Assembly (NCBI GenBank): GCA_002049455.2
Contig: KV919045.1
Span: 1 to 64,000, forward strand
From: Porphyra umbilicalis
Lineage: Eukaryota; Rhodophyta; Bangiophyceae; Bangiales; Bangiaceae
DNA: 64,000 nt
Reading direction: 5' to 3'
Position 1 is the stretch's first letter. Each line of letters opens with the position of its first letter. The position numbers and the translations under genes are program-made. This document shows, piece after piece, positions 31,865 to 43,545 of the stretch. Below the pieces are notes generated by a model, which was not told the origin of the DNA, made no database searches, and saw only the letters and a list, made by a program, of their open reading frames with translations.

Positions 31865-32640
31865 GGTGCGGGCCCACACAGACGACGCGTGGGTGGTGGG
31901 GGTGACAGCAGAGGCGGCGACGGCGGGGGAAAACGGCCACGAGCGGAGGGCGGGGGGGGGAGGGCGCGGCAGCGGGGGGTGGCGTGGAAGAGGCGGGCGC
32001 GGGCGGCGGCGAGCATGCCCCTAAATAGTGCGTGTGGGGGTCAGGGAAATGTCCAAGGGGGCGGGGAATGTCGACACGAAAGCAAATGTCAAAGTGCCGC
32101 ACACGACGAGAAGAGGCCGGTACGTGGGGCAGAGCGAGGGGGAACAGGCGTTGTGTAGGGCGGCACGTGGTGAGGGCGGTCGTGGAGGATGCCAGCAGAA
32201 ATGTGGAGGGATCAGTGATCGCGTGGCGATTTCTCTCTTTCGTGCGGGCACAGTCTCGGATTTCTATCCAAGCTGACAGAGAATCTTGATTGATCGAAGC
32301 TTGTTGCGTGTGTTTTCCGCCTGCAGCTCTTCGGCGCTCGGTCCTCTGAGACGTCTCGGACGGTCTAGACCGCCGGCAGGTGCCGCCACCATCTTGGGTC
32401 TCACTATTGGTCTGCTGATCAACCGTGGAGGACGACGGCTGTTGGAGCAACGAGCTCGATGACTGACCATCCCTGGGGAGAAAAGTCCATACAGTCGAGG
32501 ATGTAGGGCGAGGACGCGCAGACTTGAACAGGTGCGTTGCGCACGCACGGGCCGGTCAGCTGCTCCAAGCCGTCCGTGGTAGCCTATGCACTTCCGTCCT
32601 GCGCCGCAGGCCATCATGAAGCTCAAGGGGTGACGCTCGT
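31865..32640. other. Intergenic region between the reductase and the duplicated block
   Basis: About 780 bp that should contain the reductase promoter. The part from about 32040 to 32500 has moderate composition. I see no gene, RNA or repeat. The left edge of the segmental duplication begins at its right end. Confidence 0.4.
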
Positions 32641-33018
32641 GATGGAAGCCGCTATGGAAGACTTGCACGGCTGCCCAGAGCAGCGCCGTGGCCCACCCCC
32701 CCACAACCGCACGCGAGCGGCGCCGCGGCGGGTGCGGCCGCGCCAGTGTCACGCCCCCGACGGCCCGCCGCTACCCGTGCAACAACTCCGACCGCCCGTC
32801 GTTTCCGGGCACGTGCGGACCGTGCACAGCTGCGGCGCCGCCGTGAGCCCTGCCTCGACCGCCGGCGGCCACGCCCCCCCCCCCGCCCGACCTCGCTGGG
32901 ACGTCCCTTCCCAAGGACTGGCGTCACCGCAGCGACCGACGGCAGGATGAGGAGGCCTAACTACCACGCTCTCGCCTTGTGCGCGTGCGAGCCGCACGAG
33001 AATTCAGCACCCCACCCC

Positions 33019-33053
<35 letters not shown>

Positions 33054-33211
33054 CACACGGGCGGCGGCGCAGAGCAGTTTGGAGGGTGACTGGTGTGCCG
33101 CACTGGGGAGGCGTCGGTGGGAGCGGCACGGTCGGTTACCGCGGCCCGCACCGTCACCGCCGCCGGGGCCGCGGGGGGGCTCCCATCGGGCCGACGGCGG
33201 CCGCCTCAGCG

Positions 33212-34663
33212 TCAGCGTCGGACCCGGGCGCGCGCGCGCGCGCCCGGCCGGGGAGTGGCGGCGGCCGCGTGGCAGGGGGGGCACCACGCTGCACGGGCGG
33301 CCACGCCCGCGACTCGACGCGCGTCTGAGCGCGCCCTGCGGTTGTGCCCCTCACCACAGTTGGAAACGATTTTACTCAATCTCAACGCCCGCTTGCCAAA
33401 CCAGAGGCGCCGGCCGCGGGCAGCCGGCGCCCGCGCTGTCCACCGCCGTCCCCCCTCACGCTGCCGCCGCGTGCGCTGCCCCCCCCCCCCCTCAGCGTGC
33501 GGCGCCGGCAGCAGGGCCGCAAAGCGCTCCTTGAACGCCGGCAACTGGGTCGCCTCCCACGCCCGCACCTCCGCCGCGGCCGTCGCCACGTCGACCGCCC
33601 ACACGCGCCACGGCGACAACCCCACCTCGTCCGTGCTCGTGGCGGCCGCCCACGCCACACCCTTGGCGACCAACGCATCCAACACCGCCCTCGCGTCGGC
33701 CGACAGCGCCGCCCACACCGCCGCCACCGACGTGACGGGGTCGGCGAGCACCCGCGCCTTGACGCTCACCAGCCCAGCAAGCGCCGCTCTCACGCCGGGG
33801 CGCCCCCCCGCCGCCGCGTCGAGGCCGGCGGCGGCGTGGAGCGCGTCGACGGCCGCCGCAGCCGCCGCCTGGCGCGCGCGCCGCCGCGCGGCCGCCGCCG
33901 ACCGCGCGGCGACGCGGGCGGCGACGGGCGCGAGGCTCCCACCGTGCGCCGCTGCCGCCGCCGACAGGGTTTTGGCGAGCGTTAGGTGGCCACGGGGGGG
34001 GCCCTCCCCCGGTCGGAAGTGGACCCAAAAGGAGGAGCGCACGGCGCGGCGGGTGAGGGCCTCGGGGTGGGGGAGTGGCTCCTCCCACGTTGCGTCTCGG
34101 CCACCGCCGTCGGCACCGCCGCGGCTGCCGCCGCGGTCGGCGCGCCAGCCCGCCTCCACGGCGAGCCGCAGCTCGGCGCCAACGTTCAAGCCCATTGCGT
34201 TCTTGGTTGCGGCCGCCACCACCGCCACCGCCGCCCGCACTTCGGCGACCGCCGATGCGGCGGTGTACTCGCGGTCGCCCACCACCCACACGGGCACGCC
34301 GTCGGTCGGGGGCGGGGGCCGCCAGCGCTCCCCCCCCCCCCCCCCAGCACGCCAGGACACCCCCCCCCCCCCACACCCCCGCGCGGCGGCGACCGCGTCG
34401 GCGGGTACCCGCCACTCGACGCGGCCGTCCACGACGGCCACCGGCCGCCCGAGGCGGAACGCGCCAAAGAGCGCCGCAAAGGCGTCGCCCCACAAGCCCG
34501 CCTGCAGGCGGGTGTGGTAGGTGCGACACGTGGCCGCCAGCGCCGCCCGGTCGGCGGGGGGGAGACCCGCCGCCACCGCGTCGACCGCATCGTCGGGGAG
34601 GTCCGAACAGGATTGGGGGGGGGCAGAGGCGGCGGGCGGCGGCAGCAACCCTGCGGCCGCCAT
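33212..34663 (-). CDS. F-box protein, copy A
   Basis: 483-residue open frame. Residues about 20-60 match an F-box: DLPDDAVDAVAAGLPPADRA, then ALAATCRTYHTRLQAGLWGD. F-box proteins select substrates for SCF ubiquitin ligases by binding Skp1. The remainder is Ala/Arg-rich and contains a block conserved with copy B (GVPVWVVGDREYTAASAVAE, LSADARAVLDALVAKGVAW, WRVWAVD). No known substrate-binding repeat (LRR, Kelch, WD40) is visible. Similarity to copy B fades after about nt 33460, so the last 80 residues may be non-coding and the true stop may differ. A TATA-like run (tatttttg on the minus strand) sits just upstream of the ATG. Confidence 0.6.
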   Translation of the reverse strand: MAAAGLLPPPAASAPPQSCSDLPDDAVDAVAAGLPPADRAALAATCRTYHTRLQAGLWGDAFAALFGAFRLGRPVAVVDGRVEWRVPADAVAAARGCGGGGVSWRAGGGGGERWRPPPPTDGVPVWVVGDREYTAASAVAEVRAAVAVVAAATKNAMGLNVGAELRLAVEAGWRADRGGSRGGADGGGRDATWEEPLPHPEALTRRAVRSSFWVHFRPGEGPPRGHLTLAKTLSAAAAAHGGSLAPVAARVAARSAAAARRRARQAAAAAAVDALHAAAGLDAAAGGRPGVRAALAGLVSVKARVLADPVTSVAAVWAALSADARAVLDALVAKGVAWAAATSTDEVGLSPWRVWAVDVATAAAEVRAWEATQLPAFKERFAALLPAPHAEGGGGQRTRRQREGGRRWTARAPAARGRRLWFGKRALRLSKIVSNCGEGHNRRARSDARRVAGVAARAAWCPPCHAAAATPRPGARARARVRR

Positions 34664-34890
34664 GCGACAAAAATAGGAGTGCGTCCATGGTACTCACGCG
34701 GGGGCGGGGGTGATCGCTACCTCGACGGTGAGCGCCGCAGCTGCCGACCCCCCCCTCGCCGCCACGACTCCTCGGCCCGGAGAAGAGCGACCAGACCCGG
34801 CCACCAACACCCTCGCTCACGCACTCGCCTCGCCTCGGTTGGCGAGCAATGCCGTATCCCCTCCGAGGCGCGCCCGCCGCAGACTCGGGC

Positions 34891-37228
34891 TCAACTCGGA
34901 CGGTCCGCCTGCGGCCAGTGTGCGCGAGAGTGTCGCACGAGGCCGTCCCGAGAGGCAAACCGCGCGCCGCATGTGGGGCAAGGGAACCGGCGCTCCCGCT
35001 TGTGGACGTTGCGCACATGCTTGTTCCTGTGGCGACCAAGAAGGAGGGAGAGCCACATGCGCAGAGGGGAACAAGGAAGGCGATGGCAGCACTCTGTTCA
35101 ATCTGAGTGTCTCGAGTCAGTGCACGGGACACACAGTACGCCGCGTGGGGGGTGGAGACATGATTAAAGAACCGCACGAGGGAGCACGAGGCCGCCAGAG
35201 CGCTCATGACAGGGCACCAACGCACCGGTTGCCCGTCTCGCCAAAGCGGCAGTCACACAGCGGACACTTGAACGGGCGCACCCCGTCATGTACGGTCCGC
35301 TCGTGCTTTCTGGAGGGGACGGAGAGGTTGAACGAGGAAGTGAGAACCAGTGCAGCCATCGGGAGGAGTGAAACACAGGGTTGGCAAGCGAGAAATGGTC
35401 AGAATAGGCCCGCAGGTGCTCTCCTCACCTCGCTCACTGTCCGTTAAAGCACGCAGCAGCCGCTGAAGCGACGGGGCTTAAACGCCTCGGTAGCAAGAGG
35501 GCGGCCATGCGCGCCGTCCTGCGCTCCACCGCCAGTCTGCATGGCGGCGGTACTTTGCCATGCGGCTGTAAACCACGCGCCTCGGAGCGACACCGGCGCA
35601 GCGGTGGTGGCAGGCCTCGGAGATCAGCTCGCCACCAGCCGGTCGGTCACTCGTCACAAGCGATACCGCGGGAAATATCCACACACCTGCAATCTGCAGC
35701 CGGTCATTCCCGCGTCGTGCAAAGGGCCCCCACGGCACAGTGCCACCGAGGATGAGCCGACACCCGTGTCGGGGGGGAGGATACAGCGCGAGCGGATATG
35801 GGAGGCCAAGACAAGTCAGTAACAGTCATCCGCGTGTGTGCATCAACAAAGCTCATCATGATGGCGGGAGTGGCGAGTATCAAGCCAGCCGAAAGAATCA
35901 CCATCCCGGCAGTGAGAAGTGCCTAGTGTCGGCTAGCAGAAGAACCCGCGTGCCCGCTTCCGCGTCGATGCGCACGGCCTGATGGACAACCCACACAGAA
36001 TACGTAGGCAGAGTTCACATCGGTCGTGGGGGTCGGTTTGCCCGACCTCCATCGTCCTCCTCCGGCCCCGTACCGGCAGTACGCCAACTTCTGTCTCACG
36101 CCACGCGCAAACATGTTGCACCCGTAGCCAGAGCGAAAGTGATCCCCACAGGAGCAAGATGAGCGTCACCCCTCCGCACCGGGCGTGTGCCATCATACCT
36201 GACCGGTTTCCAAACGTGTGTCCACACCCTCGGCTGCACGGGACGCGAGCCCTGGCAACTGCTCCTTCACGCAGCTTTGAGCCGCGTGCGGTGGAAGACG
36301 GGGAAGCAATACGTCTGCTGCTCAGTGGCAGCCCCCCACCATCGAGCTCGTTGGTTGTGGTGCGCGCGGGCTCCACACGTTCAGCCGTGCCGACGTTGGC
36401 CGGCCTCACAGCATCGGATCCACGACGTCGAGAGGTTGATGGTGGAGCTCGCACGCTCGGAGGGCGCACGGAGGGACCACCAGCAAGTTCGTTCGGTTGA
36501 AAACCGTCCGACGGTCGCGACGATGCCAGGAGCAACGGTTGCAAGCGGCGGCCGACGCTTTGCCGCCCCTTGCACGTTCCTTGCCACAGCCGCACTTCCG
36601 CCGCGCCACGGTGCGCAACGGGCGACACGGAAACCGGGCTATCCACGCCGATGCCGCGCCATCCCCGAGCGCCATTCGTCGCTGCCCCGCCGTCGAGTGC
36701 GTGGGGCGACGTTGCCCATGGCGCAGGCCACTCGCCGACAACCGCATGTGCCGGTGGGGAGCGCGGCGGCGGCGGCTGCTCGATGGCCGCCTTCCGGCTC
36801 GCCGCCCACGCCCGTGCTTCAAGGGCCGCCCGCTGCGCGCGGCCGATACGGCCGCCTCCCTGACAGCCGCGGGAAGACGGGGGAGCGGGGTCGGCCGGGG
36901 AGCCATCTCGCGCGGGGGGCGAGGCGCGTGGTGCGCCACCCGAGCCTATCCGAGTCGGTGGCGGTAGCAAAATCCGAGGCACAAGACAGGGCGGGTCGAG
37001 CTCCCGCACCGGTGAATGTCCGCCATCCCCAGAAGTGGGCGCCCGTTTGCCATTGAGACACAACGTCGCCGCCCCCGAAGGCGGCGACGGCGCCTCGTAT
37101 CCAGGGGGGTGGTGTCTCACGGGCGCTGTCAACCCTCGATGCCGGTCACCGGCCATCGCCGCGGGGGGTGGCGGGAAATGCAAAATAAACTCAAGCGATA
37201 GGCGGTGGTCACGGGGGCGCCGCGCCAT
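34891..37228 (-). CDS. C2H2 zinc-finger protein, copy A
   Basis: Probable DNA-binding regulator with three C2H2 fingers, deduced by splicing exons 37228-36180, 35309-35226 and 35026-34891; both introns are phase 2 (870 and 199 bp). The product has 422 residues. The first 330 are Pro/Arg/Ser-rich and disordered. Finger 1 is C331-C335-H348-H352 (CSRGCGHTFGNRSGMMAHAR + KH), finger 2 is C365-C368-H381-H386 (CPLCDCRFGETGNR + NKHVRNVH) and finger 3 is C394-C397-H410-H414 (CPTCGARFASRDGLVRHSRA + H). Linkers DGVRPFK and KRERRFP have classical length. Each intron falls inside a finger, and correct spacing returns only after splicing, which strongly supports the model. The start at 37228 is the ATG at the head of sequence shared with copy B; upstream alternatives remain. 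Confidence 0.75.
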
Positions 37229-39706
37229 TAAGGCGGGGGGGGTCGACCGACGTGGCCCGTCGGCAGAAAACACGCGCCGCGCAGGTGTCACCGCAAAAGG
37301 GGAGGCGAGGGGCAGAGGCGTCAAGATCAGTGCTGTGGGTGTTGCAGGCAGGGAGGGGGGGGTGCGCGCCATGTGCTCACGGGCCAGCGGCGTGTGCAGC
37401 AGGACGGCGGCGTCGGGCCAGACGCTGTGCTGGCATTCAAGACAGAGCCCGCCGCGTGCCTCGGCCCTCCTACGTGCACGATGGGAGTCTGCCGGCTGGC
37501 ACCGCGAAACGAGGCACGGCACGGCCGGCCGCCGGTCGCTGTTGACCCCTTCGGCCCCCTGCGCATGCCGAAATAAGCAAAAAAAGGCACCACCGAGCGA
37601 GTGGATGACGTGCGTGCGGCAGCTGTGGCCGTCGGGATTCTTCTGCCCTCCAGTAGTAGCCAGCTTTCGAAACAGCTGTTGTGGACAGCAGTTGCCGCCA
37701 CGGCCTCAGTTCGGGGATGGGGCGAGGGCAGCCCACCAGGAACGATACTTTCAGGGAGGGCTTGGACTTGGAGGGCGCGTCGGATGCTCGCAGGGGACTG
37801 TCAGCGAGCCGCTGCAGCCCTGCGCTGTGCTCTGCGCCCAGGTCCTCAGCACCACGCGCAGGTCTGCAATGAAGGGCTCAAAAAATAATAATGAAAAAAC
37901 CCCTTCAGGACACAAGTGAATATTACTAGGCTGATACTCAGTGATGAATAACACAAAGCAGAGCATACATTCAGAAGCAAGATGCGCAATCAATTCCAAT
38001 AGCCACTGCGAACCGCCATTTCTCTCTTTCCCGATAAAGCTGACCACTCTCTCCCACAGCAAAGAGTATGCAGAGACCCCTCAGGCCTCCTCTTCCTTTC
38101 CTCGGACTTAATTCTGCTTGCACCGTTTTTTGCTCATCTGAAGCACGTTGCCGTGCATCCTGTCGTTGAGGCGTACACAGCCCTTGATTCCGTTTCAGTA
38201 TCACGGTTGACTTTTTCACATAAAGTGTCTACTTCAGAGTAGACGTATTCTACTGAGTTTGCAGCTTTGCGGCACGTTTTACTTCTCACTGTCAGGACAG
38301 TCAACGGGCGAATGAGCGAGGTCGCACCGTCGAATACGACGTCTCGGAGATGGTAGAGTCGTGCGTCCGCGGTACGCGCCACGGGGTTGGAAGCCGAGCT
38401 GCCCTTCTGCTGGAGCCCTGGGAAAATAGACCCACTGCCTCTCTCTTGTTGCTGCGCTGCCCGTGTGGGTGCTCTCACAGCAGCGCAGCGCGAGTATGGG
38501 ATGTACGGTAGAGTGGGTCACCCCACCTTGTGCGCGGCGGATGGGAACGGTGTGACGCCCGCCGCACGTGAGGCTTGCTTGTCAGGTGCTGCGAGCCGCC
38601 TCGTTTTGAGTATCTTAGTAGTTTGGCTGTCTCGATCCACAAGCAGTTCCTGTTGTTTTCTACTGCGCGCGTCACTGGTGCTGTCCATGCCCGCGCCTTC
38701 CACTGTCCCCTCCCCGCCTCGTCCGCCGAACCGCTCGTTTTGGCCGCCTCCAGCTCGCGCTCTCTCTGTCCTTCTGGTTCTCTAGCAGCCCCCTCTTCTC
38801 CTCGCCTCCCCCCCCATCTTTCCGGCTGCCTGCTTGCTGACGATTCTGTATGTCTGGGCACCCAGTGATTCAGATAAGACGCCTCCTGTAGCCGATGGTC
38901 TGGTGCTACGTGGTGGGGCCCATCGCTGCCCCTCGGCCCCAACCTTGACACTGGCGGCACGTGCTAGGGACGCCAACTCAGCCTGCCAAGTATAGTGTAC
39001 GCCTTCCTCCTCTTGTAGTTGTTGTTCTTTGGCATCCCTGGCGTGCCGCCCGTCGTTGCGCCCGGCAATGGTACACCCAGATGACCACCGCCGCGGGAGG
39101 CCACTGCCACCTTCGCCGCCGTAGCCGCTGTCGCTGGCCGTGCCGACGCCCGTGCTGACTGCCCCCACCGCTGTCCCCGCCGACACACTGTCGGCCGGCG
39201 GCGTCGCGGCGGCACCGCCCACCACGCTGGCGGGTTGCAGACGTGTTCCCCCCCCCGCCCCCCCGCACGCTGTGATCGCGGACAAAGAGGCAGATGACAC
39301 GCAGCACGGCGTAGGAGACGTGGCGTAGGCCGTTGCCGCTAACGCGACAGCGGCCGTCGACGCCGACGGCGCCGCCGGGTGGGCAGAGGCCGACCTCGTC
39401 ATCTTGAACTTGGCCACGACGGCCCCTCACACCGGCACCGCAGGCGGCGGGCAGCGGCAGTAGTGGCAGCGGCGGCGCCGGTGACACCAGAGGCAACGTC
39501 CCCGCCGGCGTCAATCGCGACCTCCCGACGTCCTCTACCATGGTGCCAGAGTGAATCCTGGCCCAACGGAGCGGCCGGCGTTAATACAGCGTCGTCAGCG
39601 CATATTTGCGAGCTCCCACATTTATGATCGACAGTCACAGGATCGTTCCGGAAAAAATCCGCGTTTCCGGCTTGTGAAGGGGGGTAAATATGAAAATCTG
39701 CACATA
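37229..39706. other. Remainder of copy A, no confident gene
   Basis: About 2.5 kb shared with copy B at 46243-48690. A possible terminal exon on the minus strand at 37751-37890 (acceptor TTGCAG, then DLRVVLRTWAQSTAQGCSGS) is preserved in B with conservative changes, and a minus-strand Ala/Ser-rich frame begins near 39405. I could not assemble a complete gene. The region also has a less GC-rich stretch at 37880-38330. Confidence 0.35.
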
Positions 39707-39909
39707 CAGCCGTTCTCCCGCACTCCAACTGTTGCGAAAGAGTTCCAAATCGGCCTCTACGACCCCGCATCGGCCTCTACGACCCCGCATCGGCCTCTAC
39801 GACCCCGCATCGGCCTCTACGACCCCGCATCGGCCTCTACGACCCCGCAGAGGCCGATTTGACACTCTTTTGCAACAGTTGGAGTGCGGGATTTTTGGGA
39901 GAACTGCTG
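39707..39909. repeat. Foldback element enclosing five 20-bp tandem repeats
   Basis: Arms at 39717-39757 and 39850-39890 are imperfect reverse complements (left cgcactccaactgttgcgaa, right ttgcaacagttggagtgcgg). Complementarity extends outward to about 39707 and 39909 with a short gap. Between them, five copies of a 20-bp unit (cggcctctacgaccccgcat) fill 39751-39850. The element sits exactly at the junction between duplication copies A and B. Confidence 0.85.
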
Positions 39910-40334
39910 TAACGTTTGGATGGGCGATGGGCTTGGATGGGGATGGATGGGCTGTGCGGGGAGCCGTGACGATAGAAGACTGCCACGGATGCCCAGAGCA
40001 CCGCCGTGGCCCACCCCCCCACAACCCCACACAAGGGCGGCGCCGCGGCGGGTGCCGCCGCGACCACGTCACGCCGCCGTCGGCCCGTCGCTACTCGCGC
40101 GTCCACTTAAACCGCCTGCCGTTACCCAGCACGTGCGGACCGTGCACCGCTGCGGCGCCGCCGCGAGCGCTGCTTTGACCACCGGCGGCCACGCCCCCTC
40201 CTGCCCGACCTCGCTGGGACGTCCCCTCCCAAGGTCGGGCGTCACCGCGGCGACCGATGGCGGGATGGGGAGGCCCAACGACCACGCTCGCGCCTCGAGC
40301 ACCTGCAAGCCGCGCGCGAATGCAGCACCCCACC

Positions 40335-40376
<42 letters not shown>

Positions 40377-40634
40377 CCCGAACGGGCGGCGCCGCCGAGC
40401 ACTTTGGCGGGTGTTTGGCATGCGGCACTAGAGCGGCGTCGGCGGGCGGCAAGGTCGGTCACCGCTGCCCGCACCGTCACCGCCGACGTGCCCGCAGGGG
40501 AGCTCCCATCGGGCCGACCGCGACCGCCTCGGCGTCGGCGTGGGACCGGGGCACGCGCGTGCGCCCGGCTGGGGGGTGGTGGCGGCCGCGCGGCACGGGG
40601 GCGACCACGCTGCAAGGGCGGCCACGCCCGCGAC

Positions 40635-42313
40635 TCAACGCGGGTCTGGGCGCGTCCTGGTGGTGCCCCTCGCCACGGCCACAGTCGGAAACAGTTTACT
40701 CTCAACGCCCGCATGCCAAACCAGCGGCGCCGGCGACGGCCAGCCGGTGCCTGCCGTCCACCGCCATCCCCTCTCACGCTGCCGCCGCGTTGGCCGCCCC
40801 CCCCCCCCCACCCCAGCGTGCGGCGCCACGAGCAGGTGCGCAAAGCGCTTCTTGAGCGCCGGCAACTCGATCGCCTCCCACGCCCACACCTCCGCCTCGG
40901 CCCTCGCCGCGTCCACCGCCCACACGCGCCACGGCATCTTCAACTCTGAGCTGGCCGCACTCGTGGCGGCCACCCACGTCACACCCGTGGCCACCAGCGC
41001 GTCCAACACGGCACCCGCGTCGGCCGACAACACCGCCCACACACCCGCCACCGAGGCGACGGCGTCGGCGAGCGGCTGCGTCCGCACGCCGATCCGCCCA
41101 GCAAGCGCCGCCGACACGACGGGCGCCGCGTACACGGCGGCGCGGGCGGCGGGGCGCCGGCCCGCCGCCGCGCCGATGCCGGCGGCGGCGAGGAGCGCGT
41201 CGACGGTCACCGCCGCGGACGTCTGGCGCTCGCGCAGGCGCGCGGCCGCCGCCGACCGTGCGGCGACGCGGGCGACGACGGGCTTGAGGCTACCGCCGTG
41301 CGCCGCTGCCGCCCCCGACAGGGCTCGGGCGAGCGTGAGGTGGCCGCGCGGGGGGCCCGCCCCCACGCGCAAGTCGACACCAAAGGCGGCGCGCGCGGCG
41401 CGGCGGGTGAGCGCCGCGGGGCGGGGGAGCGGCGCCTCCCACGCCGCGGCTCGACCGCCGCCGACGCCACCGCTGCGGCTGCCGCCGCGGTGGGCGCGCC
41501 AGCCCGCCTCCGTGGCGAGCCGCAGCTCGGCGCCAATGTCGACCCGCCGCAGCAAGCCCGTCTTGTCCGCGGCAGCGGCCGCCACCACCGCCACCGCCGC
41601 CCGCACTTCGGCGACCGCCGACGCGGCGGTGTACTCGCGGTCGCCCACCACCCACACGGGCGCGCCGTCGGTCGGGGGCGGGGGCTGCCGGCGCGCCTCC
41701 CCCCCACCCCCCCCCCCACAGCACGCCGAGACGGGCCTCCCCCCCCCCCACACCCCCGCGCGGCGGCGACCGCGTCGGCCGGTACCCGCCCCTCGACGCG
41801 GCCGTCCGCGACGGCGACCGGCCGCCCGAGGCGGCACGCGCCAAAGAGCGCCGCAAAGGCGTCGCCCCACACGCCCGCCTGCAGGCGGGTGTGGTAGGCG
41901 CGGCACGTGGCCGCCAGCGCCGCCCGGTCGGCCGGGGGGAGACCCGCCGCCACCTCGTCGACCACATTGTCGGGGAGGTCGGACCAGGATCGGGGGGGGG
42001 CGGCGGCGGCCGGCGGCAGCGCCGCTGCCGCCGCCGTCGCCGCCGCCACCCCGGCGACGGCCGCCGACAGGCGCGCGCACTTGGCCGGCCGCCCGACGGA
42101 CGTGGCCGCCGCCGCGGGCAGCGGGGAAGAGGACCGCGGCCGCCGCACGGCCGCGGCCGCTCGCTTGGTGGCGGCAGCGGCGGCGGAGATCAACCAGGGG
42201 TCCATGGGCGGCGGCAGAGCCGCCTCAGCCAACGTGGTGGTCAGGGAGTGGTCGTCGGGACCCCCATTCCCATCCGCTGAGGCAGCAGCGGCGACGGCCA
42301 ACCAGTGGTCCAT
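40635..42313 (-). CDS. F-box protein, copy B, frame-shifted at a C run
   Basis: Paralog of copy A. The ATG at 42313 opens DHWLAVAAAASADGNGG, followed by a second similar unit MDPWLISAAAAATKRAA, so the N-terminal extension contains an internal repeat PPPMDxWL absent from copy A. The F-box follows (DLPDNVVDEVAAGLPPADRA, ALAATCRAYHTRLQAGVWGD). The frame is lost near 41700-41750, where the plus strand carries two long C runs, and resumes one base off with DGAPVWVVGDREYTAASAVA and EVRAAVAVVAAAAADKTGLL, conserved with A. One additional base in the run would restore the frame, so this may be an assembly error or a recent mutation. A TATTTATAG box lies on the minus strand at about 42621-42631. Confidence 0.5.
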
Positions 42314-42616
42314 GGGCGGCGGCAGGCCCGCCAGAGCCGCCCCGCTGGTCAGGGTGGGGTTGGCGGGGTGTGAACACAACGTCGACGCGGACGCTTGACA
42401 CGCGCCGACGGCGGGAGGGTAAAGGGAGTGCGAGAGATACGCCGCGGCGGCGGGGTCAGAGGGAGCACGGCCGGGGGGCGCGTCGAGAGGTTGACGGTGC
42501 AAGGGGGGTACGGGGGGGGGGGAGGATGGCGAGGCGGGGTGAGGGAGGGGCGGGCCCGGTGGCTCGCGTGTGCTGGGGTGGGGAGACGAGGCGGACGGCA
42601 CCGTAAGGCCGCCAAC
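42314..42616. promoter_or_regulatory. Upstream region of F-box copy B
   Basis: About 300 bp between the likely start codon and the TATA-like box on the minus strand. It is probably a long 5' leader. The frame stays open through it but without an ATG. Confidence 0.35.
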
Positions 42617-43545
42617 GTCCGTCTATAAATAGGCGTTCCAGGAAGGAGGGGGGGTCGCCCAGAGGAGCAACAGGGGGGGTTGCGGCGCGATGACCCCGCT
42701 GGGGTTGGTCCAGCGGCGCAGCCGCTGTGGCAGCGGGCGGGCCACGGCTGTGACCCGACGGCAACAGTCGTCGGACGCACGGCGTGACGAGAACGGGGCG
42801 TGCTGGCACGCCGGCAGCATGATCGTTGTCAGGCTGACGCTCGAGATCCCATCCATTGCTGCGAAACGGCTGGGGCTGGGGGGGGCAGCCGGACAGCACC
42901 CCAAGGCCGGCGACGTCCCTCATAGAATAGGCGATCCAGGAGGGGGGGGCCGCCCTCAGCAGCAACAGGGGGGTCGCGGCGCGATCACGCCGTCGGGGAT
43001 GTCCCGGCGGCGCAGCCGCTGCAGCAGCGTGTGGGCCACGGCTGTGACCCGACGGCAACAGTCTTTGGACGCACGTCGGTGACGCGACAGGGCGTGCTGA
43101 CACGCCGGCAAAATGATGCCTGACGCTCGAGATCCCACCCATTGCTGTGAAACGGCAGGGGCGAGGAGGGCCGGCGGACAGCACTGTGCTGGGTGTTCCC
43201 GGCGCGGGCGAAGTCCCTCAAAAAATAGGCGTTCCAGGAGCAGCAGGGGATCCCCTGGAGATCCCGGGATCTCCCAGAGGAGCAACGGGGGGTCTCCCAG
43301 AGGAGCAACAGGGGGGTCGCTGTGCGACGACGTTGGGTTTGGCCCGGCGGCGCAGCAGCAGTACAGTATGATACCAATCAAGCGTGCGGGCCACCGTGGC
43401 TCGCGGGGGTCACAACTGTGACAGCTGTGACCCGACGACAACAGCCGTCGGACGCACGTCGGTGACGAGGACAGGGCGTGCTGGCGCGCCATCGGTAGTT
43501 GTCGGCCTAACGCTCGAGATCCCACCAATTGCTGTAATATGGCGT
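42617..43545. repeat. About three tandem units of 298 bp with TATA-like boxes
   Basis: Unit starts at 42617, 42915 and 43213 (gtccgtctataaatagg, gtccctcatagaatagg, gtccctcaaaaaatagg), so the period is 298 bp. Shared landmarks follow in the same order: agcaacaggggg, ggcgcagc, cacggctgtgacccgacg (or close), ggacgcacg, and cgctcgagatccca. On the minus strand each boundary reads as a TATA-like element, best preserved in the first unit (TATTTATAG) nearest the F-box gene. The third unit contains extra short repeats (gatctcccagaggagcaac twice). Confidence 0.8.

Larger units (their letters stand above)
32641..39706 (+). repeat. Segmental duplication, copy A
   Basis: Direct tandem copy of 39960-48690, similar along almost its whole length, coding and non-coding alike. 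The left edges match from the region reading cccagagca.cgccgtggccc (32674 and 39993). The right edges match up to the region ending gcgtttccggcttgt (about 39661 and 48650). Copy A lacks the 1.6 kb that copy B carries between its F-box gene and zinc-finger gene. Confidence 0.85.

Noticed and set aside
38387..38785. Plus-strand open frame in copy A with a counterpart in copy B
   Set aside because: The counterpart is not preserved in length or reading, as expected for non-coding duplicated sequence.
42315..42601. N-terminal extension of F-box B to 42601
   Set aside because: The frame is open, but there is no ATG upstream of 42313, and the TATA-like box at about 42625 makes this stretch a leader.
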